Source: Lachnospiraceae bacterium UBA7076
GTDB taxonomy: Bacteria > Bacillota > Clostridia > Lachnospirales > Lachnospiraceae
Direction of reading: 5' to 3'
Assembly: GCA_002493625.1 (NCBI GenBank)
Contig: DKZK01000029.1
Coordinates: 1-64,000 of the forward strand
Length of the DNA stretch: 64,000 bases
The notes beneath the pieces are model-generated. The model had not been told where the DNA came from. It saw nothing but the letters and a program-made list of their open reading frames with translations, and searched no databases. Below, piece by piece: positions 1-7,584 of the stretch; position 1 is the first letter of the stretch, and the number at the start of each line of letters is the position of its first letter. Position numbers and translations under genes: made by a program.

Positions 1-82
1 ATTGTATCATATTCGCCTTAGTTTTACAACTAGGGTATTTTTATACCCTGAAACAAGAAAAATGGAAAGAGAGGCGATTTAC

Positions 83-1183
83 ATGTTTAAAACAGTATTA
101 GCAAATGGCAAGGTCAAGTATCAGGAAAGATATAAGGATATTATGACAGGCAAATGGAAAACGGTATGTGTTACGGTTGATAAGGACACGGCAAGCACAA
201 GGAAGCTTGCTGCTGCCGAGCTGGCACGTAAAATTGACGAAAAAGAATGCCGCACCATAACGCAGGAGCTTACATTACAACAGCTATATAATTTGTACAT
301 CACGGAACAGAGCAAACAGCTCAAGGCATCTACAATGTCACGTAATCGCATAACTGTATCAAAAGTAATTAGTTTGATTGGTGAGGATGTTCTTGTTGAC
401 AGAATATCAGCAGTTTATGTAAGAGAATGCCTAAAAAATATTGACACATTAAAGCAGCGTGAATATATTACAAGATTTAAAGCCATGCTTAACTGGGGCT
501 ATTCTAATGATTTGATAGCCAATCATGCACTTATAGAAAAGCTTAAGCTTTCATCTGATACAACCCGCAAAGAACGTATTGCTGACAAATATCTTGAGCC
601 GGATGAGCTCGCTGCCCTGCTCGATTCAATGACGATACTTGACCATAAGCTTTTTACAAAGTTTCTGGTACTCTCAGGGTTACGAATCGGAGAGGCAATC
701 GCTCTTACACAATCAGATATTGATGATAAATATATACATGTAACAAAAAATTATGACTATATAAATGACGTAATAACAAGTCCTAAAACAGTAACATCCG
801 AGAGGGATGTATTTATACAGCCTGAGCTTCGGTCTGTTCTTAAGGAAATTAAAATTAACGAGCTTCAGAAGCAATTACTGCACGGACGGAGTAAATCCGG
901 TCTTGTTTTTTCATCTGCTAAAAACGGAAGCTATATAAGTTATGATGCATACAGGCAGTATCTTGGCGATACTTCAGAAAAGGCAATTAACAGACGCATA
1001 ACGCCTCATGCCTTAAGACATACTCACGCATCACTGCTTCTTGCAGAGGGACTTGATATTGATTCTATATCCCGCAGGCTTGGACACAATGACAGTAAGA
1101 TTACAAGAGAGATTTATATACATATGACCGAAAAGTTTAAAACCCTTGAGGAAGAAAAACTTGCTAAAATTAATTTGCTGTAA
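83..1183 (+). CDS. Tyrosine-type site-specific integrase
   Basis: This 366-residue tyrosine recombinase catalyses DNA strand exchange between attachment sites. The N-terminal part holds an arm-binding-like segment (about 1-60) and a SAM-like core-binding domain (about 65-165). The catalytic domain carries Arg in LSGLRIGEA, Lys in the TSPKTVTSERD hairpin, the HALRHTHAS box, His in RRLGHND and the nucleophile Tyr in REIYIHMTEK, so all catalytic residues are present. I start at the ATG at 83 because GGAAAGAGAGG lies just upstream; an in-frame start at the window edge has no such site. The gene points at a tRNA-Leu whose 3' end is 120 bp downstream, the usual position of an integrase beside its attachment site. 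The rest of the element would lie to the left, outside the window. Confidence 0.93.
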   Translation: MFKTVLANGKVKYQERYKDIMTGKWKTVCVTVDKDTASTRKLAAAELARKIDEKECRTITQELTLQQLYNLYITEQSKQLKASTMSRNRITVSKVISLIGEDVLVDRISAVYVRECLKNIDTLKQREYITRFKAMLNWGYSNDLIANHALIEKLKLSSDTTRKERIADKYLEPDELAALLDSMTILDHKLFTKFLVLSGLRIGEAIALTQSDIDDKYIHVTKNYDYINDVITSPKTVTSERDVFIQPELRSVLKEIKINELQKQLLHGRSKSGLVFSSAKNGSYISYDAYRQYLGDTSEKAINRRITPHALRHTHASLLLAEGLDIDSISRRLGHNDSKITREIYIHMTEKFKTLEEEKLAKINLL

Positions 1184-1242
1184 ACAATTATACATTACCA
1201 TTTGCCACTTTCTTGCCACTTTTTTGATAGAATGGCAAAATA

Positions 1243-1287
1243 AAAATCCTTGAAAAGCTAGGTTTTACGCCACTTTTCAAGGATTTT
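1243..1287. terminator. Hairpin terminator between integrase and tRNA-Leu
   Basis: A perfect 15-bp inverted repeat (AAAATCCTTGAAAAG at 1243-1257 and its complement at 1273-1287) surrounds a 15-base loop. T-rich sequence follows on the plus strand and A-rich sequence precedes, so it can work for both the integrase and the convergent tRNA. Two TTGCCACTT direct repeats just upstream (1202-1220) could be recombinase arm sites; that is inference. Confidence 0.7.
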
Positions 1288-1302
1288 ATTTTAATTATAT
1301 CA

Positions 1303-1386
1303 TGCCGGTGGTGGGACTCGAACCCACACACCCTTGCGGATAACAGATTTTGAGTCTGTCTCGTCTGCCAATTCCGACACACCGGC
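1303..1386 (-). tRNA. tRNA-Leu (anticodon CAA)
   Basis: The minus strand folds into a complete tRNA with a GCCGGTG/CACCGGC acceptor stem, a long variable arm as expected for a class II tRNA, a GGTTCGAGTCC T-arm and discriminator A73 at 1303. The anticodon stem ACAGA/TCTGT encloses loop CTCAAAA, giving anticodon CAA, which reads UUG. CCA is not encoded. The 3' half lies nearest the integrase and is a plausible attachment core. Confidence 0.95.
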
Positions 1387-1397
1387 AAGCAAGAGAA

Positions 1398-1426
1398 AAT
1401 ATATCATATTTCGTATTTTGTGTCAA
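1398..1426 (-). promoter_or_regulatory. Sigma-A promoter of tRNA-Leu
   Basis: Reading the minus strand, TTGACA (1421-1426) and TATATT (1398-1403) are separated by exactly 17 bases and lie just upstream of the tRNA 5' end at 1386. Confidence 0.85.
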
Positions 1427-1506
1427 GGATAAGAAAAATAAATCTATCCCCGATATATCTTTTGGGAAGAATCCGGTGTTTTAATTTATGTGAGGATAAA
1501 AGGACG

Positions 1507-2049
1507 GTGATTACTGACGTGGACGAAAATGATTTGATTAAAAAAGCCCAATGCGGTGATGGGGACGCAATGGATACTTTGATAACCAATTATTATAAAT
1601 CTGTTTTTGCGTACTTTTATAAAAATACAACTCAGTATCATCAATCCAAGGATTTAACGCAGGAGGTTTTTATTAAAATGGTATCCGGCATTTCCAAATA
1701 CAAGCCAAAGGCTGCCTTCAAAAGCTGGCTTTTTACAATAGCCTCCAATCATTTGAAAAATTATTACCGATTACGATCCAGACATCCTGAATATATTGGG
1801 CTTTCAGAAGATATTACAGCAAGCTATGCATTTACGTCCGACATTGAAATAAAGCGCGATATAAAAGAAGCATTCGAGCGTTTGCCGCACGAGCAAAAGG
1901 AAACTATCATATTACGGTTTTATAATGACTTCTCTATTAAAGAAATAGCAAAAATCACGGGAACGATGGAAACAACCGTAAAAGCAAGGATACGATACGG
2001 ACTTGAAAAGTTAAGAAAGGAATTGGATGGATATGATGAAAAAATATGA
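1507..2049 (+). CDS. ECF-like RNA polymerase sigma factor
   Basis: This roughly 180-residue protein directs RNA polymerase to specific promoters. Region 2 (about residues 20-90) contains the core-binding motif DLTQEVF; region 4 (about 120-175) contains a helix-turn-helix with RLPHEQKETIILRFYNDFS and a TTVKARIRYGLEKLRK recognition helix. There is no ATG near the family N-terminus. I chose GTG at 1507, ten bases after GAGGA; a GTG at 1519 is possible, and a GTG at 1420 is unlikely because it lies in the tRNA-Leu promoter. The stop overlaps the next gene, and an ABC exporter follows, so the factor probably controls this operon in response to an envelope or antimicrobial signal. That regulatory role is inferred. 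Confidence 0.88.
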   Translation: MITDVDENDLIKKAQCGDGDAMDTLITNYYKSVFAYFYKNTTQYHQSKDLTQEVFIKMVSGISKYKPKAAFKSWLFTIASNHLKNYYRLRSRHPEYIGLSEDITASYAFTSDIEIKRDIKEAFERLPHEQKETIILRFYNDFSIKEIAKITGTMETTVKARIRYGLEKLRKELDGYDEKI

Positions 2050-2815
2050 CGAAAAAGCAACCGGCTTCATGGAGGGATTATCGGAAACGGAACAGCAAAT
2101 TGTTTTGAGTGTCAAAAATGCTCCTGTTCCCACCGTTTCACAAGATGAAATTGCGGCTGTTTGTAATGCGGCGGCTTCCTATTATACGGAAAAACAGACT
2201 ATTTGGAATATCGGCTTTTGGAAAGTAGTCTTTTTCTGCTTTACGACGAAATCTGCTTTTTTTTGGATTTTTTCCGCATTTTTGCTTGGAAGCGGTGTGG
2301 TTATTTCTTTTCCGGCAACAAGCTATGAAATTGAACCGCTTGCACTTATGACCGCATTATCCCCTGTTCCAATTTTGGCATTTGCCATTCGTGAATTACA
2401 ATACCGTGATAATAATTTAGTCTTGTTGGAAAAAACCTGTAAATATGCTCCTGCTAAAATATATTTTTCCTGCTTATGGCTTGGAATGATTTTAAACACA
2501 GTACTGGTTGTATTCGCAGGGGCAATAATTTTTACCGGCTATAAAAATCTTTTACAATTATATTTCTGCTCCTTTATTGCTATGTTTTTTGTGGGAGCTT
2601 GTGCATTGCTTTTACTGTCTTTTCTGGATAATGCGCTTCCGCTATCCCTGACAATGGCTGTCTGGGTGCTGGGAGCAACATATTTACTCTGTCAGCCTGA
2701 AATCCTTGATGTCATCAGGAAGGCAAGCCTGACGGCATTTATAGGGGGATTGGTTTTCAGCTTCGCCTTATTTGTTGCCGCCACAATAAAATCTACCGCA
2801 AAGCTATACGCTTAG
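2027..2815 (+). CDS. Membrane protein of sigma-ABC operon, possible anti-sigma
   Basis: I do not recognise a named family. The 262-residue protein has a hydrophilic N-terminal stretch of about 65 residues followed by about six hydrophobic segments (from FWKVVFFCF through FIGGLVFSFALFVAAT). It overlaps the sigma gene by 23 bases, so the two are translationally coupled. A cytoplasmic N-terminus followed by membrane helices, coded directly after an ECF sigma, fits a membrane anti-sigma factor, but no zinc-binding anti-sigma motif is visible. It could equally be an accessory subunit of the ABC transporter that follows 16 bp downstream. The start at 2027 has AAAGGA five bases upstream. Confidence 0.8.
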   Translation: MDMMKKYDEKATGFMEGLSETEQQIVLSVKNAPVPTVSQDEIAAVCNAAASYYTEKQTIWNIGFWKVVFFCFTTKSAFFWIFSAFLLGSGVVISFPATSYEIEPLALMTALSPVPILAFAIRELQYRDNNLVLLEKTCKYAPAKIYFSCLWLGMILNTVLVVFAGAIIFTGYKNLLQLYFCSFIAMFFVGACALLLLSFLDNALPLSLTMAVWVLGATYLLCQPEILDVIRKASLTAFIGGLVFSFALFVAATIKSTAKLYA

Positions 2816-2831
2816 AAAGGAAAAATGAATT

Positions 2832-3701
2832 ATGGAATTATCAGTATACAATTTAACAAAAGATTTTGGGGGCAAACGCGCAGTTGACAATGTTTCTTTT
2901 AAATTATCCTGTGGCGTTTATGGACTGCTTGGTCCAAATGGTGCAGGGAAAACAACTTTGATGAAAATGCTTGTTGACATATTAACGCCATCTGAGGGCG
3001 AGGTCTGCCTGAACGGCGTTAATATCCATGAGCTTGGCGCAGGCTATCGGAACAAACTCGGATATATGCCGCAGGAAATAGGCGTATATAAAAATTTTTC
3101 CGCAAGGAAGTTTCTGAAGTATATTGCGGCATTAAAAGGAATTACGGGAAAAACCGCAGATAAAAAAATTGAAGACCTCTTAAACCTTGTGGGATTAAAG
3201 GATGTTGGAAGAAAAAAGCTTGGCGGTTTTTCCGGCGGGATGCTCCGCCGCATTGGTATTGCCCAGACTTTACTCAATGATCCGGAGATTTTGATTTTAG
3301 ATGAGCCTACAGCGGGGCTTGACCCTCAGGAGCGCATCCGGTTCCGTAACATTATTTCAGAGCTTTCTGAACATAAAATTGTTGTTTTATCCACACATAT
3401 TATATCTGATATGGAGTTTATTGCAGGAAAAGTCATTATTATGAGAAACGGCGGTGTCCTTAAAATTGACACTACAGACCGGTTATTGCAGGAGGTTGAG
3501 GGAAAGGTCTGGTCTGCCACTGTTTCACACTCCATGTTTCGTGAAATAAAAAGTCAGTATATAATCGGAAATATTATCCAAAAAAGTGATGGCGTGGAAG
3601 TCCGGATTATCAGGGATAAAAAACCCGATTTTCACTGTGAACCGATTAATCCGATTTTGGAGGATGTATTCAGCTATTATTTTGGAGGGAATGTATTATG
3701 A
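2832..3701 (+). CDS. ABC transporter ATP-binding protein
   Basis: This 289-residue ATPase energises an ABC-2 type exporter. The Walker A motif GPNGAGKTT is at residues 34-42, the Q-loop is in GYMPQE, the signature is FSGGM (a variant of LSGGQ), Walker B is ILILDEPTAGLDP and the switch His is in STHIISD. A C-terminal domain of about 80 residues follows, ending with an LEDVFSYYF segment typical of drug and bacteriocin-immunity exporter ATPases. The ATG has AAAGGAAAA upstream. The stop overlaps the start of the first permease by four bases, showing a coupled operon with the upstream sigma gene. Confidence 0.95.
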   Translation: MELSVYNLTKDFGGKRAVDNVSFKLSCGVYGLLGPNGAGKTTLMKMLVDILTPSEGEVCLNGVNIHELGAGYRNKLGYMPQEIGVYKNFSARKFLKYIAALKGITGKTADKKIEDLLNLVGLKDVGRKKLGGFSGGMLRRIGIAQTLLNDPEILILDEPTAGLDPQERIRFRNIISELSEHKIVVLSTHIISDMEFIAGKVIIMRNGGVLKIDTTDRLLQEVEGKVWSATVSHSMFREIKSQYIIGNIIQKSDGVEVRIIRDKKPDFHCEPINPILEDVFSYYFGGNVL

Positions 3702-4894
3702 ACACGAAAATGTTGTCAACAGAGCTTTACAAGATTTATTCCAAAAAGGTCATCTGGGTTGCTTTGGCTTCCTTTCTTGCCCTTTACCTTCTTTTGAAAT
3801 TACAATTTATAGATAAAGCCAACGTAAAATACACACTTGAACCTATGCGCCCGGAATTAACAAGCGCCGTTGAAAATCCGGATTTCCATAAGTTGGTTAT
3901 GGAAAAGGACTATAATTGTACCGTTGAAGATATGAAACCATATATCCCTGCTTCTGTTTTTGATTACATAGAACTATACAGCAAAAATGAACGTATCCGG
4001 CGCTCCCTGAATAGAGATTTAGTGAATATTATCAATAATTACTACGAAAGAACAGATAATCGCGTCGCATTTATCAATGAGCTTTCACAGGATGCAGCCA
4101 TGTCCGATAATACAAAGCTGGCAAAGGCAAAAACAAAGCTCCTGCAAATCTATCAAAGTACGCCGGTAACAATTGAACTAAATTTAGAAAGCAGTGCAAA
4201 TAACTTTATTGATGTAAATCACTCTGCTCTGTTTCCATGCGTAATTATGCTGATCATACTTGTTGGTCTTGCAGGTATTTATGCAGATGAATATACAAGC
4301 GGCACGTTAAGTCCCTTGCTGACTTCACGCCAAGGACGCAGAGGTGTCTTTTTCAGCAAGCTGCTTGCGGCAACTATTTTTATTTTCAGTATAGTTCTTT
4401 TTATGGAAGCAATCTATATGGCTGTTACTGCCATTTGTTATCATGCACCAAATACTGCTATTTCTGCCGCAAGCACCAACGGGCTTTCCCTGACAACTTA
4501 CGGCGGAACAGTAATGGGGTTTTGTTTCAGACAGATTTCAGGAACTCTTTTAGCTGCGATGACCTTAGGAAGTATTGTGATGTGTATATCAGCGTATAGT
4601 AAAAATGCTTTAATACCGTTCTTTATTGCAGGCATTTATTACGGTAGCACGGCAATTTATGCTAATATGATTACTTTTCCGGAGTATATATCTTCTATTT
4701 GGTCTTTGCCGGGAGAATTAAGCCTGTTTATGCTGCAAACACAGGTTGAACTTGTTGACACGGGGCATTTTACAAATATATTCGGACTGATGGTTTCCAC
4801 ACTTACCGTAAATGTAATTTTTAATCTGATACTTATGATGCTTTGTCTAATGATATGTTATAAAGGTTACACGCAAAAGGAGGTTAAAAATTAA
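3698..4894 (+). CDS. ABC-2 type permease subunit (large)
   Basis: This 398-residue membrane protein is the first permease of the exporter. One helix at about residues 17-35 is followed by an extracytoplasmic domain of about 140 residues, then five or six more helices. The DEYTSGTLSPLLTSRQGR segment after the second helix matches the cytoplasmic coupling region common in ABC-2 permeases. It overlaps the ATPase gene by four bases and shares one base with the next permease (TAATG). The substrate is not evident; lantibiotic-immunity or antimicrobial export is a family-level guess. Confidence 0.88.
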   Translation: MNTKMLSTELYKIYSKKVIWVALASFLALYLLLKLQFIDKANVKYTLEPMRPELTSAVENPDFHKLVMEKDYNCTVEDMKPYIPASVFDYIELYSKNERIRRSLNRDLVNIINNYYERTDNRVAFINELSQDAAMSDNTKLAKAKTKLLQIYQSTPVTIELNLESSANNFIDVNHSALFPCVIMLIILVGLAGIYADEYTSGTLSPLLTSRQGRRGVFFSKLLAATIFIFSIVLFMEAIYMAVTAICYHAPNTAISAASTNGLSLTTYGGTVMGFCFRQISGTLLAAMTLGSIVMCISAYSKNALIPFFIAGIYYGSTAIYANMITFPEYISSIWSLPGELSLFMLQTQVELVDTGHFTNIFGLMVSTLTVNVIFNLILMMLCLMICYKGYTQKEVKN

Positions 4895-5676
4895 TGACTT
4901 ATATATTAAAAACTGCATGGTTGGAGTTGGAAAATTTTCTTTCTAAAAAAGCGCTATGGATTTTGACATCTGCTTACGCCGGATTCACATTTGCAGTATG
5001 TCTGCTTCCTGATTTACGGCAAAGTTATTTTACCAACATCGAGAGCGTACCCGTTATGTTGCTCAATTTTATTGCTCCCGTCTTTTTGGTTGTCATTTTA
5101 ACAGGCATGCTGTCTCCTGTTTTTGCAGGTGACCGGGAAAATAACGTAAATCTGATTCCATCCGCCTGCCTGATTGGAAAAACAGGACGAAGCATTGCTA
5201 AAATGCTTGCAGCTATCCTTTTATCTGTTCTGATATGTCTTATAATTACAGCTATCACTTTCATTGGAACTTTCTTGTGCGGCTTGTTTGATGGTGATTT
5301 AAAAATAAAGTATGTGGGAACGGAATTAAAGCTTAATCCTGTATGGTCAACATGGCAGCATTTTGGATTTTCTTTTATCTGTCTGCTGGCTGCCTGTATC
5401 ATACTTACACTCTTTGTTCTGTTTTTTTCATGCTGTACAAGGACTACAATATCCGCAGTAGCTATATCAAGTATTTTCATGCTGTTTGAAATATTGTTTA
5501 ACAGTTTTTCTTTTCCGGCAATTCTTCAGGAATATAATATATGGGTACTTTTTAAACCGTATTATCTTTTTGTTATGAAAATTTTTAATATTTCTCCATT
5601 TATAAATTTACTGTTGCTGGCAGCTTCCTTTTTGCCTCTTTGTATTTTTGCGGCATGGAAGATTATTAAGCAATAA
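4894..5676 (+). CDS. ABC-2 type permease subunit (small)
   Basis: This 260-residue protein has about six transmembrane helices (beginning ALWILTSAYAGFTFAVCLL and ending LLLLAASFLPLCIFAAWKI). After the second helix it has the coupling segment PVFAGDRENNVNLIPSACLIGKTGRS, as in its partner. It is the last gene of the sigma-ABC operon. Its final codon and stop (CAA TAA, 5671-5676) form the left end of a repeat element that extends to 5789, so the natural C-terminus may have been set by insertion of the repeat. Confidence 0.86.
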   Translation: MTYILKTAWLELENFLSKKALWILTSAYAGFTFAVCLLPDLRQSYFTNIESVPVMLLNFIAPVFLVVILTGMLSPVFAGDRENNVNLIPSACLIGKTGRSIAKMLAAILLSVLICLIITAITFIGTFLCGLFDGDLKIKYVGTELKLNPVWSTWQHFGFSFICLLAACIILTLFVLFFSCCTRTTISAVAISSIFMLFEILFNSFSFPAILQEYNIWVLFKPYYLFVMKIFNISPFINLLLLAASFLPLCIFAAWKIIKQ

Positions 5677-5789
5677 GGATTTTGCTCTCTTTTATTATGC
5701 ACTTAAACAAAGAACGCTCCAACGTGTTACTTAACTTCCGCTTTTCTTTGTTTAAATACATGGTTACTGAGAAAACAAAATCCTTATTG
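5671..5789. repeat. Nested-hairpin repeat, copy 1
   Basis: Outer arms CAATAAGGATTTTG (5671-5684) and CAAAATCCTTATTG (5776-5789) are perfect inverted repeats. Inside, TTAAACAAAGAA (5703-5714) pairs with TTCTTTGTTTAA (5744-5755) around a loop with CTCCAACGTGTTACTT. Related copies are at 42905-43054 and 61138-61277, all in the same orientation. It lies between the convergent permease and sigE genes and may terminate both. Confidence 0.85.
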
Positions 5790-5801
5790 CCACAGCTCCT
5801 T

Positions 5802-6524
5802 TTATTCCAATTTTAGCATAGTCCTTTTCAGGCGTTTTATTATCTTTTTTTCCAGCCTTGAAATGTAGGACTGTGAAATTCCCAAAAGGTCCGCAACCTC
5901 CTTTTGGGTAAACTCATCAACATTATCCCCCAGCCCGAATCTCAGTTCAATTATAAGCCGTTCCCTGTCAGAAAGCGTTTCCATTGCCTGCATAAGTATA
6001 TTTTTATCTATCTCCTCCTCAATATCCTTGTAAATCATATCATCATCCGTACCTAAAATATCAGACAGCAAAAGCTCATTTCCGTCCCAGTCCACATTCA
6101 AAGGCTCGTCAATGGATACCTCTATTCTTGTTTTCAGGCTCCGGCGCAGATACATGAGAATTTCATTTTCTATACATCTGCTGGCATAGGTTGCCAGCTT
6201 TATATTCTTATCCGCCTTAAACGTATTTATTGCTTTAATTAGCCCTATTGTTCCAATTGAAATTAAATCCTCTACGCCTATACCCGTATTGTCAAATTTC
6301 TTTGCAATATATACAACAAGTCTAAGGTTGTGCTCAATGAGCGTTCTTTTTACGTCCTCCTCCTCCAGTCTGCATATAAATTCTGCTTCCTCCTCCGGAG
6401 CAAGAGGTGCAGGTAAAATTTCCGAGCCTCCTATATAGTGAACCTCATTTTTAGGAAATAATATAAAATTGGATATATTTTTTATGCTGAATCTGATTTT
6501 ATTATTGCTAACTAAACTAATCAT
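5802..6524 (-). CDS. sigE: Sporulation sigma factor SigE (pro-sigma-E)
   Basis: This 240-residue protein is the mother-cell sigma factor made as an inactive precursor. An N-terminal pro-region of about 29 residues precedes the conserved YIGGSEILP where SpoIIGA cleavage is expected. Region 2 contains NLRLVVYIAKKF and DLISIGTIGLIKAINTF; region 3-4 contains VSIDEPLNVDWDGNELLLSDILG and the GISQSYISRLEKK helix-turn-helix. The start ATG lies inside the last codons of spoIIGA (8-base overlap) with AGAGGAG upstream, so the two are coupled. In Bacillus and many Clostridia sigG follows sigE; here a repeat element and an unrelated convergent operon follow instead. Confidence 0.97.
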   Translation of the reverse strand: MISLVSNNKIRFSIKNISNFILFPKNEVHYIGGSEILPAPLAPEEEAEFICRLEEEDVKRTLIEHNLRLVVYIAKKFDNTGIGVEDLISIGTIGLIKAINTFKADKNIKLATYASRCIENEILMYLRRSLKTRIEVSIDEPLNVDWDGNELLLSDILGTDDDMIYKDIEEEIDKNILMQAMETLSDRERLIIELRFGLGDNVDEFTQKEVADLLGISQSYISRLEKKIIKRLKRTMLKLE

Positions 6525-7383
6525 TTGAATACTCCTCTCTTTTTTTATTCATGCTTGTGTGCAGTAACATGTGGTAGCTGTTGTCTGTAAAATTCTGCCT
6601 GCATATTCCTGCAACGATATTCGTAAAAATTGTGCTTGTGTCTAAAACACAAAGTTTTTCCAGCTTAAATCCGGGCATAATTGCCGCTTTATCACTGACG
6701 GTGCTGTAGGGAACAGGGTACAAAATTCTCTGACTTTCTCCTATCACCCCGGCATAGTCAAACAAACCTGTTTTATGGTAGGACTCGAGATAAGGCTTCA
6801 GGCTGTCTCCCAGAATCTGCATGGCAAGCTTATAGCTTATAACCACAACAGGCTTCCCTGTGGAATAATCAATCAATGCATTTCCTGAATCCATATACGC
6901 TTTACATCTAAAGCATTTTCCGAAGGACAGAACGGAAACCTCATAAATGTTTTTTTCATACTGCCGGAAGCTCTTTAAGCTCCTGTAAATGAACAGCATA
7001 AAAAGCAAATAAATAAAAAACATTACATAGGATATGATTTTCCCTTTTGAGCCAATTGTAAGCCCGACTACCCCGTAAGTAGCCATCATTGCAATTAAAA
7101 TGGAAAGCAAAAGTCTTACACTGCCAAAAAAAGATTTAAAAGTAAAGAAGGACGTGGTCATAATTATGTAAATGGCAGCATATAATATATAATGTAAAAC
7201 TTTGCCGGAACCCAGCATCAGAATATATTCAGCAGTCGTAACGGCACCTGTAAGCACAGCCCACACCATTATTCTTGTTATTTTTATGCGGACACCCATT
7301 ATGGCTGTGGCAAGCATCAGGACAACCATATTTATCAGGCTGCTCCAGATAAGCATCACATCCGCATATAACACATAGGTCAT
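6517..7383 (-). CDS. spoIIGA: Sigma-E processing peptidase SpoIIGA
   Basis: SpoIIGA is the septal membrane aspartic protease that removes the pro-sequence of sigma E. About five hydrophobic helices fill residues 1-150, followed by a cytoplasmic protease domain with the catalytic Asp in AYMDSGNALID. The ATG at 7383 is preferred over a GTG six bases upstream because AAAGGGGG lies five bases before it. The gene overlaps sigE, the classic spoIIG arrangement, and a TATAAT plus a Spo0A-box-like site lie upstream. Confidence 0.94.
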   Translation of the reverse strand: MTYVLYADVMLIWSSLINMVVLMLATAIMGVRIKITRIMVWAVLTGAVTTAEYILMLGSGKVLHYILYAAIYIIMTTSFFTFKSFFGSVRLLLSILIAMMATYGVVGLTIGSKGKIISYVMFFIYLLFMLFIYRSLKSFRQYEKNIYEVSVLSFGKCFRCKAYMDSGNALIDYSTGKPVVVISYKLAMQILGDSLKPYLESYHKTGLFDYAGVIGESQRILYPVPYSTVSDKAAIMPGFKLEKLCVLDTSTIFTNIVAGICRQNFTDNSYHMLLHTSMNKKREEYSND

Positions 7384-7419
7384 AAACACCCCCTTTATCC
7401 TATTGCTTTGTTTTTTTAA

Positions 7420-7452
7420 ATTATATATGGATAGTATTGAAAAGTTCGTCGA
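7420..7452 (-). promoter_or_regulatory. Candidate Spo0A-dependent promoter of spoIIG
   Basis: On the minus strand a TATAAT box (7420-7425) is preceded, 20 bases upstream, by CGACGAA (7446-7452), which matches five of seven positions of the Spo0A box core TGTCGAA. There is no good TTGACA at 17 bases. This is the architecture known for spoIIG in Bacillus, where Spo0A-P acts with sigma A. The assignment is inferred. Confidence 0.5.
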
Positions 7453-7518
7453 TTACTGTATGTGAATTTCGTAAAAAGAAAACAAAAAAAGACAATTGAA
7501 AATGGCAAAAAAAGGAGA

Positions 7519-7568
7519 AAAAGGGCGCTGCCTGTCTCGAATATTCCCGAGCAGGCAGCACCCTTTTC
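7519..7568 (-). terminator. Terminator of sortase gene
   Basis: A GC-rich stem (AAGGGCGCTGCCTG and CAGGCAGCACCCTT, one mismatch) is followed on the minus strand by a T-run. It separates the sortase gene from spoIIGA. Confidence 0.85.
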
Positions 7569-7584
7569 GTTATTTAAATTTTAG

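Noticed and set aside
1188..1388. Minus-strand open frame over the tRNA-Leu
   Set aside because: It is an accidental frame through tRNA-Leu and its terminator, with no ribosome site or protein-like composition.
5025..5480. Long minus-strand frame of about 150 codons inside the small permease gene
   Set aside because: It is antisense to a clear membrane protein gene, mirrors its codons, and lacks a ribosome site.
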